Positions 43,008 through 55,423 of a stretch of 64,000 bases of DNA are shown in pieces. The position numbers were made by a program, and so were the translations under genes. The notes below the pieces were generated by a model. That model was not told where the DNA came from. It saw only the letters and a list, made by a program, of their open reading frames with translations, and ran no database searches. Source of the stretch: Spirodela intermedia (Eukaryota; Streptophyta; Magnoliopsida; Alismatales; Araceae); NCBI GenBank assembly GCA_902729315.2, contig LR746269.1, positions 1,782,501 to 1,846,500 of the forward strand, in the 5' to 3' direction. Each line of letters starts with the position of its first letter. Position 1 is the first letter of the stretch.

Positions 43008-45739
43008 CTCGGCTCTTCTTTCTGGCTCCGGCTGGGCTTCTGGCGGCGGCGGCGGCTACGGCTGTGGCTGATAAAGGCGGCGGAGGGGTGGCGGTCGGAA
43101 GGTGGAGAGGCGGCGGAGGGGAGGAGGGAAGAGGGAGGGGGGAAGCGCCTACGGCCGTTACTGTCCCCTGGGGTCGACGTCTGCCGCCCCTGTACCGGCT
43201 TTATACTTTGAGAGGTATTTTTCTTCCGCACCCTTAAAACATAATTATACATACAAATACCCGATAAGACTGCTTTATACCAAACGCAGAGAAATTCTCA
43301 GACGACGGTTGGTTCACGTTTGCAATAATATCCCTGGCCTGGGTGAACAAGGAAAAAAAATCAAGGTTCATCAATCAAAAATAATAGAAAGGATTATTTT
43401 GTAATTTCCTACCACGAAATTTTGAGGAGACTTGGCGCCTGCATCTCTTCGGTGAAAGAGAGAGAAAGTAGAAAGCAAAAGCGGAGAGAGACTGAGAGAA
43501 AGTAGAGAGAGAGAGAGAGAGAGAGAGGAGGGGAGGGAGAAAGCTCGTTATCTTGGGCTTATTGGGCTCGTGCTTTTTACCCGAATCCCCGTCTGAAAAG
43601 TGGTAGGCCCAGCGTCAGAAACAGTGGGCCCATTAATTATCGGGTGGGCCCAGTAATTACCAAAGGCCCCACCGCCAATCCCATCTCATCCCCCGCTGTG
43701 GTTGGGGAGCGGACATCAGAACAGCAAGCGGGCCCACCGATGTGGGGCCGTCGAATGTGGGCCCCACAATTGGGATTTTTCTACTTTGAAACAAACTCGA
43801 TATTTGAATTTTCAATGGTCCATTTGATTCCCATTATCTGCTAAATGCCCGCACATAATAATACCCAGCACTGACTTGACTGACTTTCACCCGTCCGATC
43901 GGTGGGCTCCTCTTCGACGGAAACGATGGCCGTCTGATGGGACGGCCACGTTCGACCCCGTCAATCACGTCGTCCGCACCACCTGACAAGGAGAAGCCTA
44001 CCCGGCCGTGAACATCAACGTACACGTCAGTCTGGACAGCCCATTGAGTCACCTGTTCCATCAAACTTTAATAAAGTTAGTCAACTCTCTGGCCCTTAGT
44101 CAACCCTTACTCTTACACTGCCTGGCAGAAAATCCCTACACAAATTCGCTTGGCTGGGGACAGAAGACAACAGAGAGAGAGAGAGAGACAGAGAGACAGA
44201 GAGACAGAGAGACAGAGAGACGTAAGGTAAGAGGTAGGGATTTTACTGGGCCGGCTAGACCCAGAGGCCCAAACAGCTGGCCCAGGGTCAACGACGAAAG
44301 CCTTGTCTCAGACTGCAGAGAGAGAGAGAGAGAGAGAGAGTCTGTGAAAGTCAGTCTTAATTATTCGTCCACTTTATTGGGCAATAAATACGTAAAATAA
44401 TTGACTGGAATTTAAAAGTTTGCCTTTACTTTTTTCTTAGTGTGGTATTTATTCCTGCTGAAAATAGTATACGCGTACTGTTTTTCCTCTTAAATATAAT
44501 TATTAAAATAAAAAACAACATCAAAACTATTTAATATGTTCACACGTAGATTTGGGTTTGACCAATCCAGATCAACCGTGTGGACAGCAAGGCGCCACAT
44601 AGGCACCTGGTGGAGTGTGAGGACTCGCTGCCCTTGGCGAAGTCCGGGGGTAGCCCCACCCACTAACACCACCTTAATATAAATAATTTTAAAGATCAGT
44701 CGTTAAAATTGATACTTAAAATTATTTCCTAAATTAATTAATTCATCAGCACTACGCGACAAAAAGCCAGCGCTTCAGTCTCGCCCTTCGCGCCGGCTAA
44801 AACTGCTACGCTACTCCTACCTCCCGCCGCCACGCGCATTGACTTTTTGCCCAACTAAATCAAAATTCTGCCGTAAACGCCAAATATTATTTACGCGTTG
44901 AAGAAGCCAGAGCCGTGGAAAAAACCGCCGCAAGACTATTTATGGCATCCACGGAATCCAACCCGGTGGGGAGTGCTCAAAGGGGGGGTGACGTCATACT
45001 CTAGAAGCTCCCGTCGTGAAGACCAGAATTTCCTTCCACGTCGGATATTCTTATCACCATTCATCTTAAGGTGCAAGATAGTGACCGATAATAATCGGAA
45101 AAAAATCGGTAATCCCTTTCCCTGGGACTTTGAAAAAAAAATAGTGACTTTAAATAAAATTATAATTTTATAAAAATTAGATAAACCCAAGTGGATATGA
45201 TAAGTTTTTAAAATATAAATATCAGAAAAAAAAGGGACTTAATCGGCCCCAGAAGCTTATTTTAAAGCAGATCTTTCCCTCTCGGGTTGTTTTTTTTTTT
45301 GGAAAACATTTGGTCAACGGTGAACGAGTTTTGCTTACGTGGATTTACCTATTAAATAAATCGTCACCGTGAATATTAAAAATATTATTTATTAGATAAA
45401 GGTGGATTAATTCCGATGTACCCTTCCCCTCTGGTCTTCTTCATCTTCGTCCTCTTCTTCTTCTTCTTCTTCTTCCCTGGGTTCTTCCTGACCTGGCCCA
45501 TCGCCATCCGAGGCCGCGACGGGGAAACGCCTGGTGCGAATATAGCGGTGGAGAGCTCAGGCGCAGGATCGCCTGTAGGGTCAATCTCCTGTGTAATAGA
45601 GGGAGGTGGAGAGGGGGAGAGAGAAGGGGAGAAATCCGGAGGACGCTGCGGCGGCGGCGGCGGCGATGGTTGGGATAGGAGCGGATTGAACTGAGGAGTG
45701 GGAGGGGAGCTTGGATTTTCAGGGGATTGGGATCTTGTT
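43008..45739. promoter_or_regulatory. Divergent intergenic region, OVATE and U-box genes
   Basis: No gene seen in 2.7 kb. A TATAAAG on the minus strand (43205-43199) suits the OVATE gene. Several TGGGCC/TGGGCT (site II type) motifs cluster at about 43552-43775. GA arrays lie at about 43508-43528 and 44320-44340. A GC-rich purine-loaded leader (45590-45739) precedes the U-box ATG. Confidence 0.55.
44989..44996. promoter_or_regulatory. Palindromic TGACGTCA bZIP-type site
   Basis: Perfect TGACGTCA palindrome, the binding core of TGA/CREB-type bZIP factors, about 750 bp before the U-box gene start. Function is inferred from motif only. Confidence 0.4.
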
Positions 45740-47899
45740 ATGGCCTTCTCGCCCTTCTTTTCTTCTTTCTCGAGGAGGAGGAAGTCGCTGGCGGCGGGGG
45801 TTTTCTTCCCGGGGAGGGATCTCTCTGATGTGGACCTGGTACGAACACTCGCCAGCCTCGCCGGCGAGGTGTGCTCGTCCGTCAAGGCTTCCGCTCCTTT
45901 CCAGCGGCGAAACTCCCGGTCCCTCATCAGCAAGGTGAAGATCTTCCTCTCCCTGTTCGAGTTTCTCCGGGACTCCTTCACCGGGGATCGCCTGCCGTCG
46001 TCCGCCACTCTCTGCTTCAAGGAGATCCACATCCTTCTCGGCCGATCGAAGAACCTGCTCGTCTACTGCGCGCAGTCCAGCCGGATCTGGCTGCTCCTCC
46101 AGAGCGTCCAGATCTCCGGCCAGTTCCACGACCTCAACCAGGAGATCTCCACCCTCCTGGACGTCCTCCCCCTGGGGGACCTCGCCCTCGCGGCGGATGT
46201 ACAGGAGCAGATCGAGCTCCTGCAGCGGCAGGCAAGGCGGTCCAAGCTTTTCCTCGATCCCCGGGAGGAGGCGTTGCTGCGGCGGATTGACGCCTTCATC
46301 GACGAGTTGGACAAGGGGCGGTCGCCGGATCTGTCGGAGCTCCGGGAGGTCTTTGTCGATGGCCTGGCAATCCGGGAGGCCTCTGCCTGCAAGGCCGAGG
46401 TCGACTTCCTCGAGCAGATCTGCAACGAGGAGGAGGTGGCGGACATCTCCTTCCTCCACAGCGTCGTCGCCCTCGCACGGTATGCGAGATTCTCCCTCTT
46501 CGGCTTCGACGCGGACGCTGGTGAGATCTACGGCGATCGCAGGATGCTCGAGGAGGCGCCGCCGCCGCCGCCATCCATGGGGCCCGGGGACGCCGTTCCT
46601 CCCAAGGAATTCTGCTGCCCTATTTCGCTGGATCTGATGCGGGATCCGGTGATCGTCTGCACAGGGCAGACCTACGACCGCTCCTCCATCGTCCGGTGGA
46701 TGAACGAGGGCCACAGCTCCTGCCCTAACTCCGGCCAGCCGCTCCGACACAGCCGCCTGGTTCCCAACAGAGCTCTGCGGAGCCTGATCTCGCAGTGGTG
46801 CGCCGCCCACGGCGTCATCTTCGACCCACCGGAGTCCTCCGACGGCGGCGACGGCGGCTGCCCTGAGCCCGCGGCCTCTGGGCCCATTAGCAGGGCCGCC
46901 GTGGAGGCCAACCGCGCGACGGCGAAGCTCCTAGTGGCGCAGCTCTCGTGGGGGGGCGACGCCGCCAAGACGGTGGCGGCCCGGGAGCTGCGGCTGCTGG
47001 CCAAGAACGGTGGGGAGAACAGAGCTTCTATCGCCGAGGCCGGCGCCATCCCCCTTCTCCGGCGACTGCTCTCCTCGCCGGACCCGGCGGCGCAGGAGAA
47101 CTCCGTGACTGCGATCCTCAATCTCTCCATCCTCGAGAAGAACAAGAGCCAGATAATGGCGGAGCCGGGCTGCCTGAGCTCCATCGTGGAGGTTCTGATC
47201 TCCGGGCGGACGACGGAGGCGAGGGAGAACGCAGCGGCGACCCTGTTCAGCCTCTCCGCCGTCCACGACTATAAGAAGATGATCTCCTCCGAGGAGGGCG
47301 CGGTGGAGGCCCTCATGGGGCTGTTGCGGGAGGGAAGCCAGAGGGGGAAGAAGGACGCGGTGACGGCGCTGTTCAATATCTCCACCCACTGCGACTGCTG
47401 CGAGAGGATGATCCAGAGTGGAGCCACGTCCGCCCTGGTGGCGGCGCTGGCGGAGGACGCCGTCGCAGAGGAGGCGGCAGGAGCCTTGGCTCTGCTGATG
47501 AGGCAGCCAGCGGCGGCGGCGGCCATCGGCGGGGAGGAGGCGGCGGTTCCCGGATTGGCGGGGCTGATGGGGAGGGGAACCCCGCGGGCGAAGGAGTACG
47601 CCGTGGCGGCGCTGCTGGAGTTGTGTCGCTGCGGCGGCGCCGCCATGACGGAGAAGGTGGCGAGGGCGCCGGCTCTGGGTGCCTTGTTGCAGACGCTGCT
47701 CTTCACCGGGACGAAGCGGGCGAGGAGGAAGGCGGCGTCGCTAGCGAAACTCTGCCAGCGCTGCCACTTGGCGCTCGACGGCGGATGGGCCCTGGAGTAT
47801 GCCCTCTCTCGGAGCAGCTCCATCCGGCGGAGCAGGAACTTCGGCCGCGGTGATGTCTCAGTCTCCGTTCCCGTTTCAATCTCCGTGCCCGTTCTCTAG
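45740..47899 (+). CDS. PUB17: U-box/armadillo E3 ubiquitin ligase, PUB17-like
   Basis: E3 ligase; PUB17 (ACRE276) relatives promote defence-related cell death. Intronless frame of 719 residues from the first ATG (MAFSPFF). The in-frame codons upstream contain no ATG, which fixes the start. Domains: an N-terminal UND region (about 20-250) with YCAQSSRIWLLLQS and FHDLNQEISTLLDVLP; a proline run near 275; a U-box (about 287-360) with FCCPISLDLMRDPVIV, GQTYDRSSI and CPNSGQPL; and armadillo repeats (about 385-680) with ENSVTAILNLSI, ENAAATLFSLSAV and GKKDAVTALFNIS. The C-terminus VSVSVPVSISVPVL matches the unusual tail of Arabidopsis PUB17. Coding sequence is very GC-rich. Best fit is PUB17/PUB16; PUB17 is favoured by the tail. 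Confidence 0.93.
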   Translation: MAFSPFFSSFSRRRKSLAAGVFFPGRDLSDVDLVRTLASLAGEVCSSVKASAPFQRRNSRSLISKVKIFLSLFEFLRDSFTGDRLPSSATLCFKEIHILLGRSKNLLVYCAQSSRIWLLLQSVQISGQFHDLNQEISTLLDVLPLGDLALAADVQEQIELLQRQARRSKLFLDPREEALLRRIDAFIDELDKGRSPDLSELREVFVDGLAIREASACKAEVDFLEQICNEEEVADISFLHSVVALARYARFSLFGFDADAGEIYGDRRMLEEAPPPPPSMGPGDAVPPKEFCCPISLDLMRDPVIVCTGQTYDRSSIVRWMNEGHSSCPNSGQPLRHSRLVPNRALRSLISQWCAAHGVIFDPPESSDGGDGGCPEPAASGPISRAAVEANRATAKLLVAQLSWGGDAAKTVAARELRLLAKNGGENRASIAEAGAIPLLRRLLSSPDPAAQENSVTAILNLSILEKNKSQIMAEPGCLSSIVEVLISGRTTEARENAAATLFSLSAVHDYKKMISSEEGAVEALMGLLREGSQRGKKDAVTALFNISTHCDCCERMIQSGATSALVAALAEDAVAEEAAGALALLMRQPAAAAAIGGEEAAVPGLAGLMGRGTPRAKEYAVAALLELCRCGGAAMTEKVARAPALGALLQTLLFTGTKRARRKAASLAKLCQRCHLALDGGWALEYALSRSSSIRRSRNFGRGDVSVSVPVSISVPVL

Positions 47900-47995
47900 C
47901 TTCTTCTTCTTCTTCTTCTTCTCCTATGATCGTCTTCATCCTTCTTCTTCTCCTGTGACCGTCTTCTTCTTCTTCTTCTTCTTCTTCTTTTTCTA
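47900..47995. repeat. (CTT)n-rich 3'UTR of the U-box gene
   Basis: Runs of CTT trinucleotides directly after the stop codon, interrupted by CTCCTATGATCG-like spacers. Probably transcribed. Confidence 0.8.
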
Positions 47996-48399
47996 TGATC
48001 TTCTTCGATGATCTTCTTCTATGATCATCGTCGTCCTAGACTTCTGCATCTTCCTCCTGGTCGAGTTCTGTGCTCAGACTCGGGTGATTCCAGTCCATTC
48101 TTTCACTCGTACCCCAACCAACAGGCGAAGGGGAGACAGGAACTGCCGAAGAAGATCGATCGCTCAATCAAGTGAGCCACACCGTCATCATTTTTATTTT
48201 TTTCACATATATTCACATGTTTCGGGGGACATAACTCGCCAATCTTTCTGTACATGAGGTGAAGAATTCTGCCCTGATTTAATGAAACCAAATCCACACT
48301 GTCAAGCATGCAGTGACTTTTACGTCAACTGTTGACTTCCTGCTCCGCCCCCTGATTCTCTGATTTGGATCTGTGTGTCATGTTCATTCATGTTCACGA

Positions 48400-48449
<50 letters not shown>

Positions 48450-49536
48450 TGTTTTAACCTTGACGGCACCGCTGGCGTGCGGGCAACGGCCACAGAGTTG
48501 GGAGTCGGCGGATTGACCGAGTCTCCGGCACCCGAGGTAGGGGGTCGATCACGGCGGAGACTTGCTGCTCCTCCACTCGTCCCTTCGAGGACGACACGCC
48601 GCCGCCGCACGCCCTACGCCGCCTGGCTAGGCAGCCTATGTGCCCAGTACCCAACGCTGGACGACAGATGGCCCTTTAAAAAATAAGACTTGCGCTTACC
48701 CACCAGCTAGAGAGAGAAAGAGAGAGTAAACCAGGGCCACCGACAGAGAGAGAGAGAGAGAGATTAGCAGATCTTTCATGGAAGACGAGGATAAAAACCA
48801 CAAGCACAAGAAAATACACGAGAAAGGGGTAGGCGAGCAGGAGAGCTTCAAGAAACCCCGCCCCATTGACATCTTCCGGCGTCAGAAGGGAGCTGTGCAA
48901 AGGTCAACTCATCGATGGAGCAACGCTTTTGACCAATTAAGTACCTTTTATTTCGGGGGAAAATGTCATGGAGTTTTCTGGGCCTAAAGCCATCTGGGCA
49001 CACAGATCATCAACTTGTTCGAGTGAACTTAAATAAATAAATAAATATATATATATCACATAATTATTTAAATAAACTTCGGACGTAAGTTGGAATCGGT
49101 CAACCATGAACAGCAAGAAGGTTCTTGGAATAATATAACTGCACGCGATAGATTACTGAGCAGGAACCCAGAAAAAAAAAAAAAAAAAACTCACACCAAT
49201 CAGATAAATAAATCCGAACTTTTTTTTTTGGTTTATTTTACAAGAACATGAGTCATTGCAATGACACATAAATTATATTAAAAAATCGTAATTTAACAAG
49301 AACCCGGTTGGTGGCAGCACCAACTTCTCCAAATGACAAGTGTGGAAGGATGATGCAGGGGACCTGGGGGTTTTAGCCTATCAAAGAGCTGCCACCGCCG
49401 CCAACGCCTCCTCTTAGTCAACGGCCGCCATCACCTGGTGAGCTGACAGATGGATTATATTTCCTTTTTATGGAAATAAAATACAAGAGGGAGAGTGCGG
49501 TGGGTACCCCTAGAGCTTCCTGCCAGAGCCACAGGT

Positions 49537-49578
<42 letters not shown>

Positions 49579-49583
49579 TAAGA
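47996..49583. other. Intergenic between U-box and Mpv17-like genes
   Basis: No gene supported. It contains a (CT)n tract at about 48401-48446, GA tracts near 48709-48727 and 48745-48762, a poly-A run near 49170, and a (CT)n/(CA)n tract at 49538-49578 ending just after the Mpv17-like stop codon. An open frame at 48778-48987 has no family match by eye. Confidence 0.5.
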
Positions 49584-52500
49584 TCATTTGCTCAGCGTCG
49601 ATGAGAGGTAAAAGTTCCAGAATATAGAGCAAGTGGACATAAATGCCACTCGAGTCTGAAGAGGGATCACCCTGAAATTTCACAGCTTAGCATATAAGCA
49701 TACTTGCCAAGAATATCAAAAATCTTCATAGCAGGAACAATAATGTCTGACTTTGAGATGATTTAGTCACAGAAGAACAGAGGGTAATCAACGGAAAAGC
49801 ATCAGACCCAGATCACACCGGGCCCAGCGAAAAGCCCGGCAGAGGCCCAATGAGCAAAAATTTTACAGGGAATTCTCCATAAAACAACGTGAATACCAAT
49901 TAACTGTTGTATAACATGCGAAAACATGATAAGAAGCATGACAGAGCTCAAAATATTGGCATGATTAAGAAGATTTGTAGGTACCCACCTAAGAAATTAA
50001 AAGGAAAAATATATATAATATTAAAATATGAAGAATTAATGAAAGAAAAAAGAGATTTAAAATCTGAGCATGGATGATGCCAAGAGATTGCGGCTGTGGA
50101 AAGTAAATTCAAAGACGCAATTGAGGATAAATTGTAAGCATGCCCCCATGATCATGCTAAGAGCGGGATGATGAGGTTTTCATGGTTGACTATGGTGCTG
50201 ATTCAGAATCATGATGGCACCTTGGTCAAACACAATGTCAACTCAAGGTATGGGAGATTTTCTTCTGAAATTGTGTCGCATACTGGCAAATGGTCGGCCA
50301 AGAATCCACCGAGCACAAATATTCTGGACGTTGAGGTGCTAGACTACCAATACAAATCCCACTGTCTCATGTTAATGTGTCGGAGACTCGTTCAGAGTAT
50401 GGGCCCATTAGATCCACATTATCTTTCTCTCTAGCCAGGATGCCTCCCTGCTAATGCAATAGACTCGGACTCCATTCTCATAACATTACACTGTCTATTC
50501 ATTTATCAACTTATTCATTAGTAGTGAATATGATACTAAAACCACTCTTAGAAAGTCGCCTATAAAAGTGAAATTCAAATCCTGCGAATGTTGACCTTCA
50601 TGACTCGACAAACTACAGCTCCTGCCAGATTGACTATACGTTTAAAGAAAATTGGTGCAAAAAATATAGCTCCTGAGCAAGTACTCCACGCCCACGCCCC
50701 ATGGGCCAAGAACACACCCATTTCATGGAGAAGCAGAAAATATTGGAAAAAAAACGATCATTTAAATGAAAATAGTGAGATGCACCTGACAGTTACTCCT
50801 ACAAACTAGGAAACAATACAGCCATATGATTAAAATCGTAGGCTTTTTGGAGCCAAACCACAATCACAGCATCATAATCCACAACGATCATTAATAGCCG
50901 TGGCCATAAACATTAAGCCAGGATGGTTGTGGCAGCAAGGTGATGTTTTTGTGCACATTATTAAAGATAATAACTATAATTGGATGTAGTCAGATCTAGC
51001 CTTGTATATAGTAGATACTCTACCGGCTGAGAAACTACTGAGATAAGATTTATCCAGAATACCATCAGAAATATCCCCACGAACACAAATATTTCTAATT
51101 AGGACGATGTTAGTCATAAGACATTAGAAATATTAGATCACTCCTAGCAGGAGCATCGTTCTATTTGTAAACAACATTCTGGTTCATGACCCATAAGGCC
51201 CTCCATGCCTCTGTGACAATGAAAACAATGAAATGTCAACGCCCTATGCCGAAATTTTCCACTTGGTTGCCAGTTTATGCTGCGGTATGTGGATACCTCC
51301 TGAGTTAAATTAGGATATCATCTTGATTTCCTGGATCCAGAGGGAGGGTTCTGACCAATCAGAAATATCGTTATGAGCTTAAGACTAATCAAAAGCCAGA
51401 TAACAATCCAAGATTTTCGTGAAACCTCTTGATAAGATATTATCCCAAAACAGTCGCTGATGTTTTTCATACGAGGCAACGCCCAGCTGAAGGGATGGGT
51501 AATTAGCAACACCGGGTCCCTCTAACTTGGGCCTAGTTTTCTTAAGTTCCTGGCCCGGCCCGAAATCCATCTTATGGGATTCCTCTTAGTCCAGAACTCG
51601 TGAAAGATGCCTGAGCTTGGGCTAGGCAAACTGATTAATTAATTTAATCACGTGACAAGATTGATTTCGTCAACCTGTTTATTATATAAGATAAGCTTGT
51701 CAAACACACTTATCCTCTGAATAAGCAACATCTTGTCATGGTCGCGGAGCAGGCCTCTCCACTTGTTATCTCTTGTTAAAGCAGATAAGAACAGGAGAAC
51801 TGAAGAGATATGTTGAACTGTAGAAATCATAGAACAGTGGGAGAAAATACTCAGCCAAAATTTACATGATTGAACGATAAATGACAGAATTTTGGATAGA
51901 AGACATGAAACTATTGTGCATAAATGAGGTGAGCCAGTGAAACTTGTGTTATAGAATTTGTATCGCTCCTCGTCTTCATGATCCGACTCAACTGTGACCG
52001 GTGGACTGCGGTCAGGGATACCATATAAGGATGCTCTAAGAAGCAACAGAAGCTACTGCGCAAGGCAGACGAGCAGATCCAACGACATCTGTAGCGAGTA
52101 AATTTTGGTTGAACCAATGGCAACCCAGTGCTAGAATCTACTCCCACGGGTCCAAGTATTTCAAGCGTTGACATTCCATCGACTTTAAACAAGTTAGTAA
52201 TTACACCCACGAATCTCATTTGTGCCAGCAGTCGTTTTGACCGAATCACTGACCTGCTGTTCAGGAGAGTTCTCAACCAGGATGTGTGGTCTTGGAACAA
52301 GAAAAGGCTACGCCATATGGAGAAGGTCCGCATTTAGATCGTATGAATAAACTAGAAATGAAAAATTATTGCGAGTCGCATAAGGCCTATGTAGTCTAAT
52401 CAATATCATTCTACTGATTTAAACAACTAGAAAATTTTATCAGGCTGCCCACAACGGTTTTACCTATTTTTATTTTTATTTTCTCAGATAAACACATCTG

Positions 52501-53714
52501 CTGAACATTTCCGAAGAACAGAAAAACCCAGCGAATTGTGGATCTCAAAAATTGCATTTGAGGCCAATTAGGAATTTTGGGCAACTTTTTTTCCCAGAAT
52601 TTCTTCCTATTTTCAAGAAATAAATCAGGAGAAAGGAACCAGAGTCTAACTTTCCAAATGTTGCCCTGCAACCAGATATCTACACGCGACCACATACAAT
52701 AAGATAATTGTCACTTCGAGATTTTATCACGTTTTTTTTTTGCACAAAAATAACTGCTAAGTTGTTGAAGCTTATTGTAATATAGAGCAAAGAATCGGCA
52801 AACAATGGAATGGTAGCCTCCAACAAAGATGGGGAAAAATAATGGAATGACAAAGTACGGGAGAAGACGTACGAAAAATTGAGGACGCTCACAGGAATCC
52901 AAAACCTGAAACCTGCAGCGAGAGTCTTCAAGTTTAAGAACACAAGAGCTGAGATTACTAGATTAACAACACAACACCATAAGGACGACAGGTGGGTCAA
53001 CTCACCATAGAAGAGTGTGGGAAGGGCATCCTTCTGATACTTCTTTGGGAGCTGAGACAGCTGCCCCTGCCACAGATTATTCCAAGCAAAGACCACAGCA
53101 ATCACACATGGACCAAGGACAATCTGGTTCAATACAACCTGCGACCAGGCGAATGTAGATTCATGTCAGCTGAAGCACGTGATGAGAGGAAAATGAGTGC
53201 AAGGATTTCGAAAGAAAGGGCACCTTCGCCGACAAGTTCACGAAAGTCTGCCCGGGCAAAGATCGATCCAAGAGCTGGTACCAGGCGTACGAGCCGGGCC
53301 CGTAGAGCAAGAACCCATAGGAGGCCATGCGGAGCGCACGGAGCCAGTCGTGATTCGACCAGACAGCGGACGAGACAATCTACAATGAGAGGAAGGAAAT
53401 ACACGCTCAGTAAGCAAAATGAGAAATACAGAGAGCGGAATCAGGGTTTCAGGGACAACCTTGGAGCTGGGGACGTCCGATCCATCGGATGCAGCGCGGA
53501 GGGCCTTCACCCGGCTGCTCACCTGAGCGATGGTGTCGCCGGCGAGCACAAGGGAAGCCGCGGTGGCTGCCTGCTTGAACGGGAATGGCGCGGGACTCTT
53601 CCCTCCGCCGCCTCCGCCGTCGACGGCATCGGAGCGCTTGCAACGCCACCGAGGCGAGGGGCGGCCCCAAGCCGGGAGCTTCCATGGCAAACCCCCATTT
53701 CCCAGGCCATGCAT
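49584..53714 (-). CDS. Mpv17/PMP22 family membrane protein
   Basis: Small multi-pass protein of an organelle membrane (peroxisome, chloroplast or mitochondrion in this family); transported substrate unknown. Five minus-strand exons, 53714-53460, 53379-53224, 53138-53006, 52912-52873 and 49671-49584, join in phase to 223 residues. Family motifs: RALRMASYGFLLYGPGSYAWY, LNQIVLGPCVIAVVFAWNNLWQG, KYQKDALPTLFYG, FRFWIPVSVLNF and VAFMST..IFWNFYLSS. Exon 1 is Arg/Gly-rich without a strong membrane segment and may be a transit peptide or disordered head. At the exon 4-5 join, NF(W/G)VVPLQARV of relatives reads NFSVIPLQTRV. The last intron is 3.2 kb. A TATA run (53782-53793) and a GA tract precede the ATG. 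Exon 5 was found by motif, far downstream, and closes the frame exactly. Confidence 0.87.
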
Positions 53715-53781
53715 TTCCACCTCCTCAAAACCAGGCAACCTAGAGAGAGAGAGAGAGAAGCTACGGCCAATGGTTCTTGTG

Positions 53782-53793
53782 TATATATATATA
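53782..53793 (-). promoter_or_regulatory. Probable TATA box of the Mpv17-like gene
   Basis: A TATATATATATA run lies about 70 bp upstream of the minus-strand ATG, with a GA tract between them in the presumed leader. Confidence 0.5.
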
Positions 53794-54048
53794 GCCATCC
53801 ATCGATACAGTGGGGACAAGGAGTCACCGCTTTATACAAGTATACCCAAGGTTTCCATATTTGACAAATGTACCACAAAAATATTATATTTACGCATAAA
53901 CTTCAAAGTTGACCAGGTCAACATACGGTGCCAACCGAGCTCCGGAACGGACAGTTTCTTCGATTACTCTCGCGAGCTCTAAGCTTTTTCGATTGCCGAA
54001 CCCACGTGCTTAATAAATTGTCGGCTGATCTTCTGACCATTTTGAAGG

Positions 54049-55423
54049 GTCAACGGACGAAGGAAGGGCGACGAAAAGCTTTTTTCCAACAAGAAATTGG
54101 CTTAATCCGTATTCCGACTACAGCTTACGGGGGTCATCGCCCCCCAGAGTCGGATCCATTCCAACAATCACTTCCTCAAACAGAAAAAAACTATAGGTCA
54201 ACGCCTGGGTGCGGAGGAATCTGCTCTCGGTCTCCCACAAAGTCAACGGAAAGCAATTCCTCTGGGTTCCCGTAGTGTCAAGTTCCAGATGAGACAAAGT
54301 TGAGGAAGGCCGAACAAAGTCAACGCATCATCCTTCGGTCGACCTTTTCTATCCCTGAGTGCTGTCGATTAACTTTTTGGAGAGATCTTCGACTCGGGGG
54401 GAGGGTCAGCAAAGAAGACTTCTTCAAGTCCCTCTTCGGAGCAAAATGATTATTGGTCAACGCCTTCGATTCGGCACCACAACCCTTTGCCTCTTGTTTT
54501 CCGGAAGCGTGAGTCAAACATCTGCAAGAGAAGGAACACGGCTCATTACCATTGGAAATACGCCCTGTCACTTATGGAGGGGAAGCGTTGACTGAGATGA
54601 TGTTTCCGGGCCGGGCTTCAAGAACAATTTCCGGGCCCGAGCCCAAACAGCATCACATAGAAACTTGGAATCAAGCTTTCATTAACTTCCCACAAATCAA
54701 AGAGAAAACATATCATCATCATTCAGAAGTCTCATGGAGTTCTTCCTCTCACAGCACAGAAACTCACAGAGGAAACATATCATCTAGAACTCCAGAGCTC
54801 AGGGAGGCAGCATGATCGCAGGACGGGCGTGAGTGAATGAAATGAAAGCATACAATCGTGGGAGTATAACCCTTCTATGCCCATGAAAATGTTGACCTAT
54901 TACGGGATATAGTCAAGATTCGGTGTTAAAAGTCAAACTACGTTTTTTGCTTATTATGGGATATAGTCGCAAGTAATCTGAGAAATAATCCAGATATGGA
55001 CGCATGGAGCTTACCGGTTCTGGTGAGCTCTGTCCTGGGCAAACCCCCCCCCCCCCTTTCTCCCTCCTCAGGCCTTCTTGAAGAACGAGAGGATGTTGGG
55101 TTGCTTATTGTCCTTGGCCCCGCCTGCCTTCGTTGTTCTTCCACCTCCAGCCTTGGCTGCAGGTACAGATGGGGCATGTCGTGGCGCAGGCGGCGATGAC
55201 TTGGCAGCTGAGGGTGGCCTGAAGTCAACGCCAGCCGGGTAAACAAGCTCAAAAGATGCTTACTTGGGAAAAAAGGAGTTGGAATTCTCCACTTCAACTC
55301 TCTATACTCACAGTAGTGAAGTGAGATGTTCATAAATGAGATCAGATTAGCGACAGATGTATTGCATGTATCTACACTCTCCAAAGTCAACTACTGAGGT
55401 TTGGAGTGTGAAAAAAGTCAACG
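54049..55423. promoter_or_regulatory. Cluster of CGTTGAC (W-box-like) motifs
   Basis: The 7-mer GTCAACG or its complement occurs at 54049, 54197, 54242, 54319, 54456, 54586, 55224 and 55417. The first five read on the minus strand as CGTTGAC followed by C or T, i.e. TTGACY W-boxes for WRKY factors, 330-750 bp upstream of the Mpv17-like start. The last two lie at the 3' end of POLD3. The rest of 53794-55067 shows no gene. Confidence 0.55.

Noticed and set aside
44898-45173. 91-codon frame before the U-box gene
   Set aside because: No domain, AT-rich second half, and overlapping an equally long antisense frame; treated as intergenic.
45719-46810. Long antisense open frame (363 codons) over the U-box gene
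   Set aside because: A shadow of the GC-rich PUB17-like coding sequence; it has no family motifs and the sense strand explains the region fully.
48778-48987. 69-codon plus-strand frame (MEDEDKNHKHKK start)
   Set aside because: Lys/Asp-rich start, no known family and no splice partner; too weak to call a gene.
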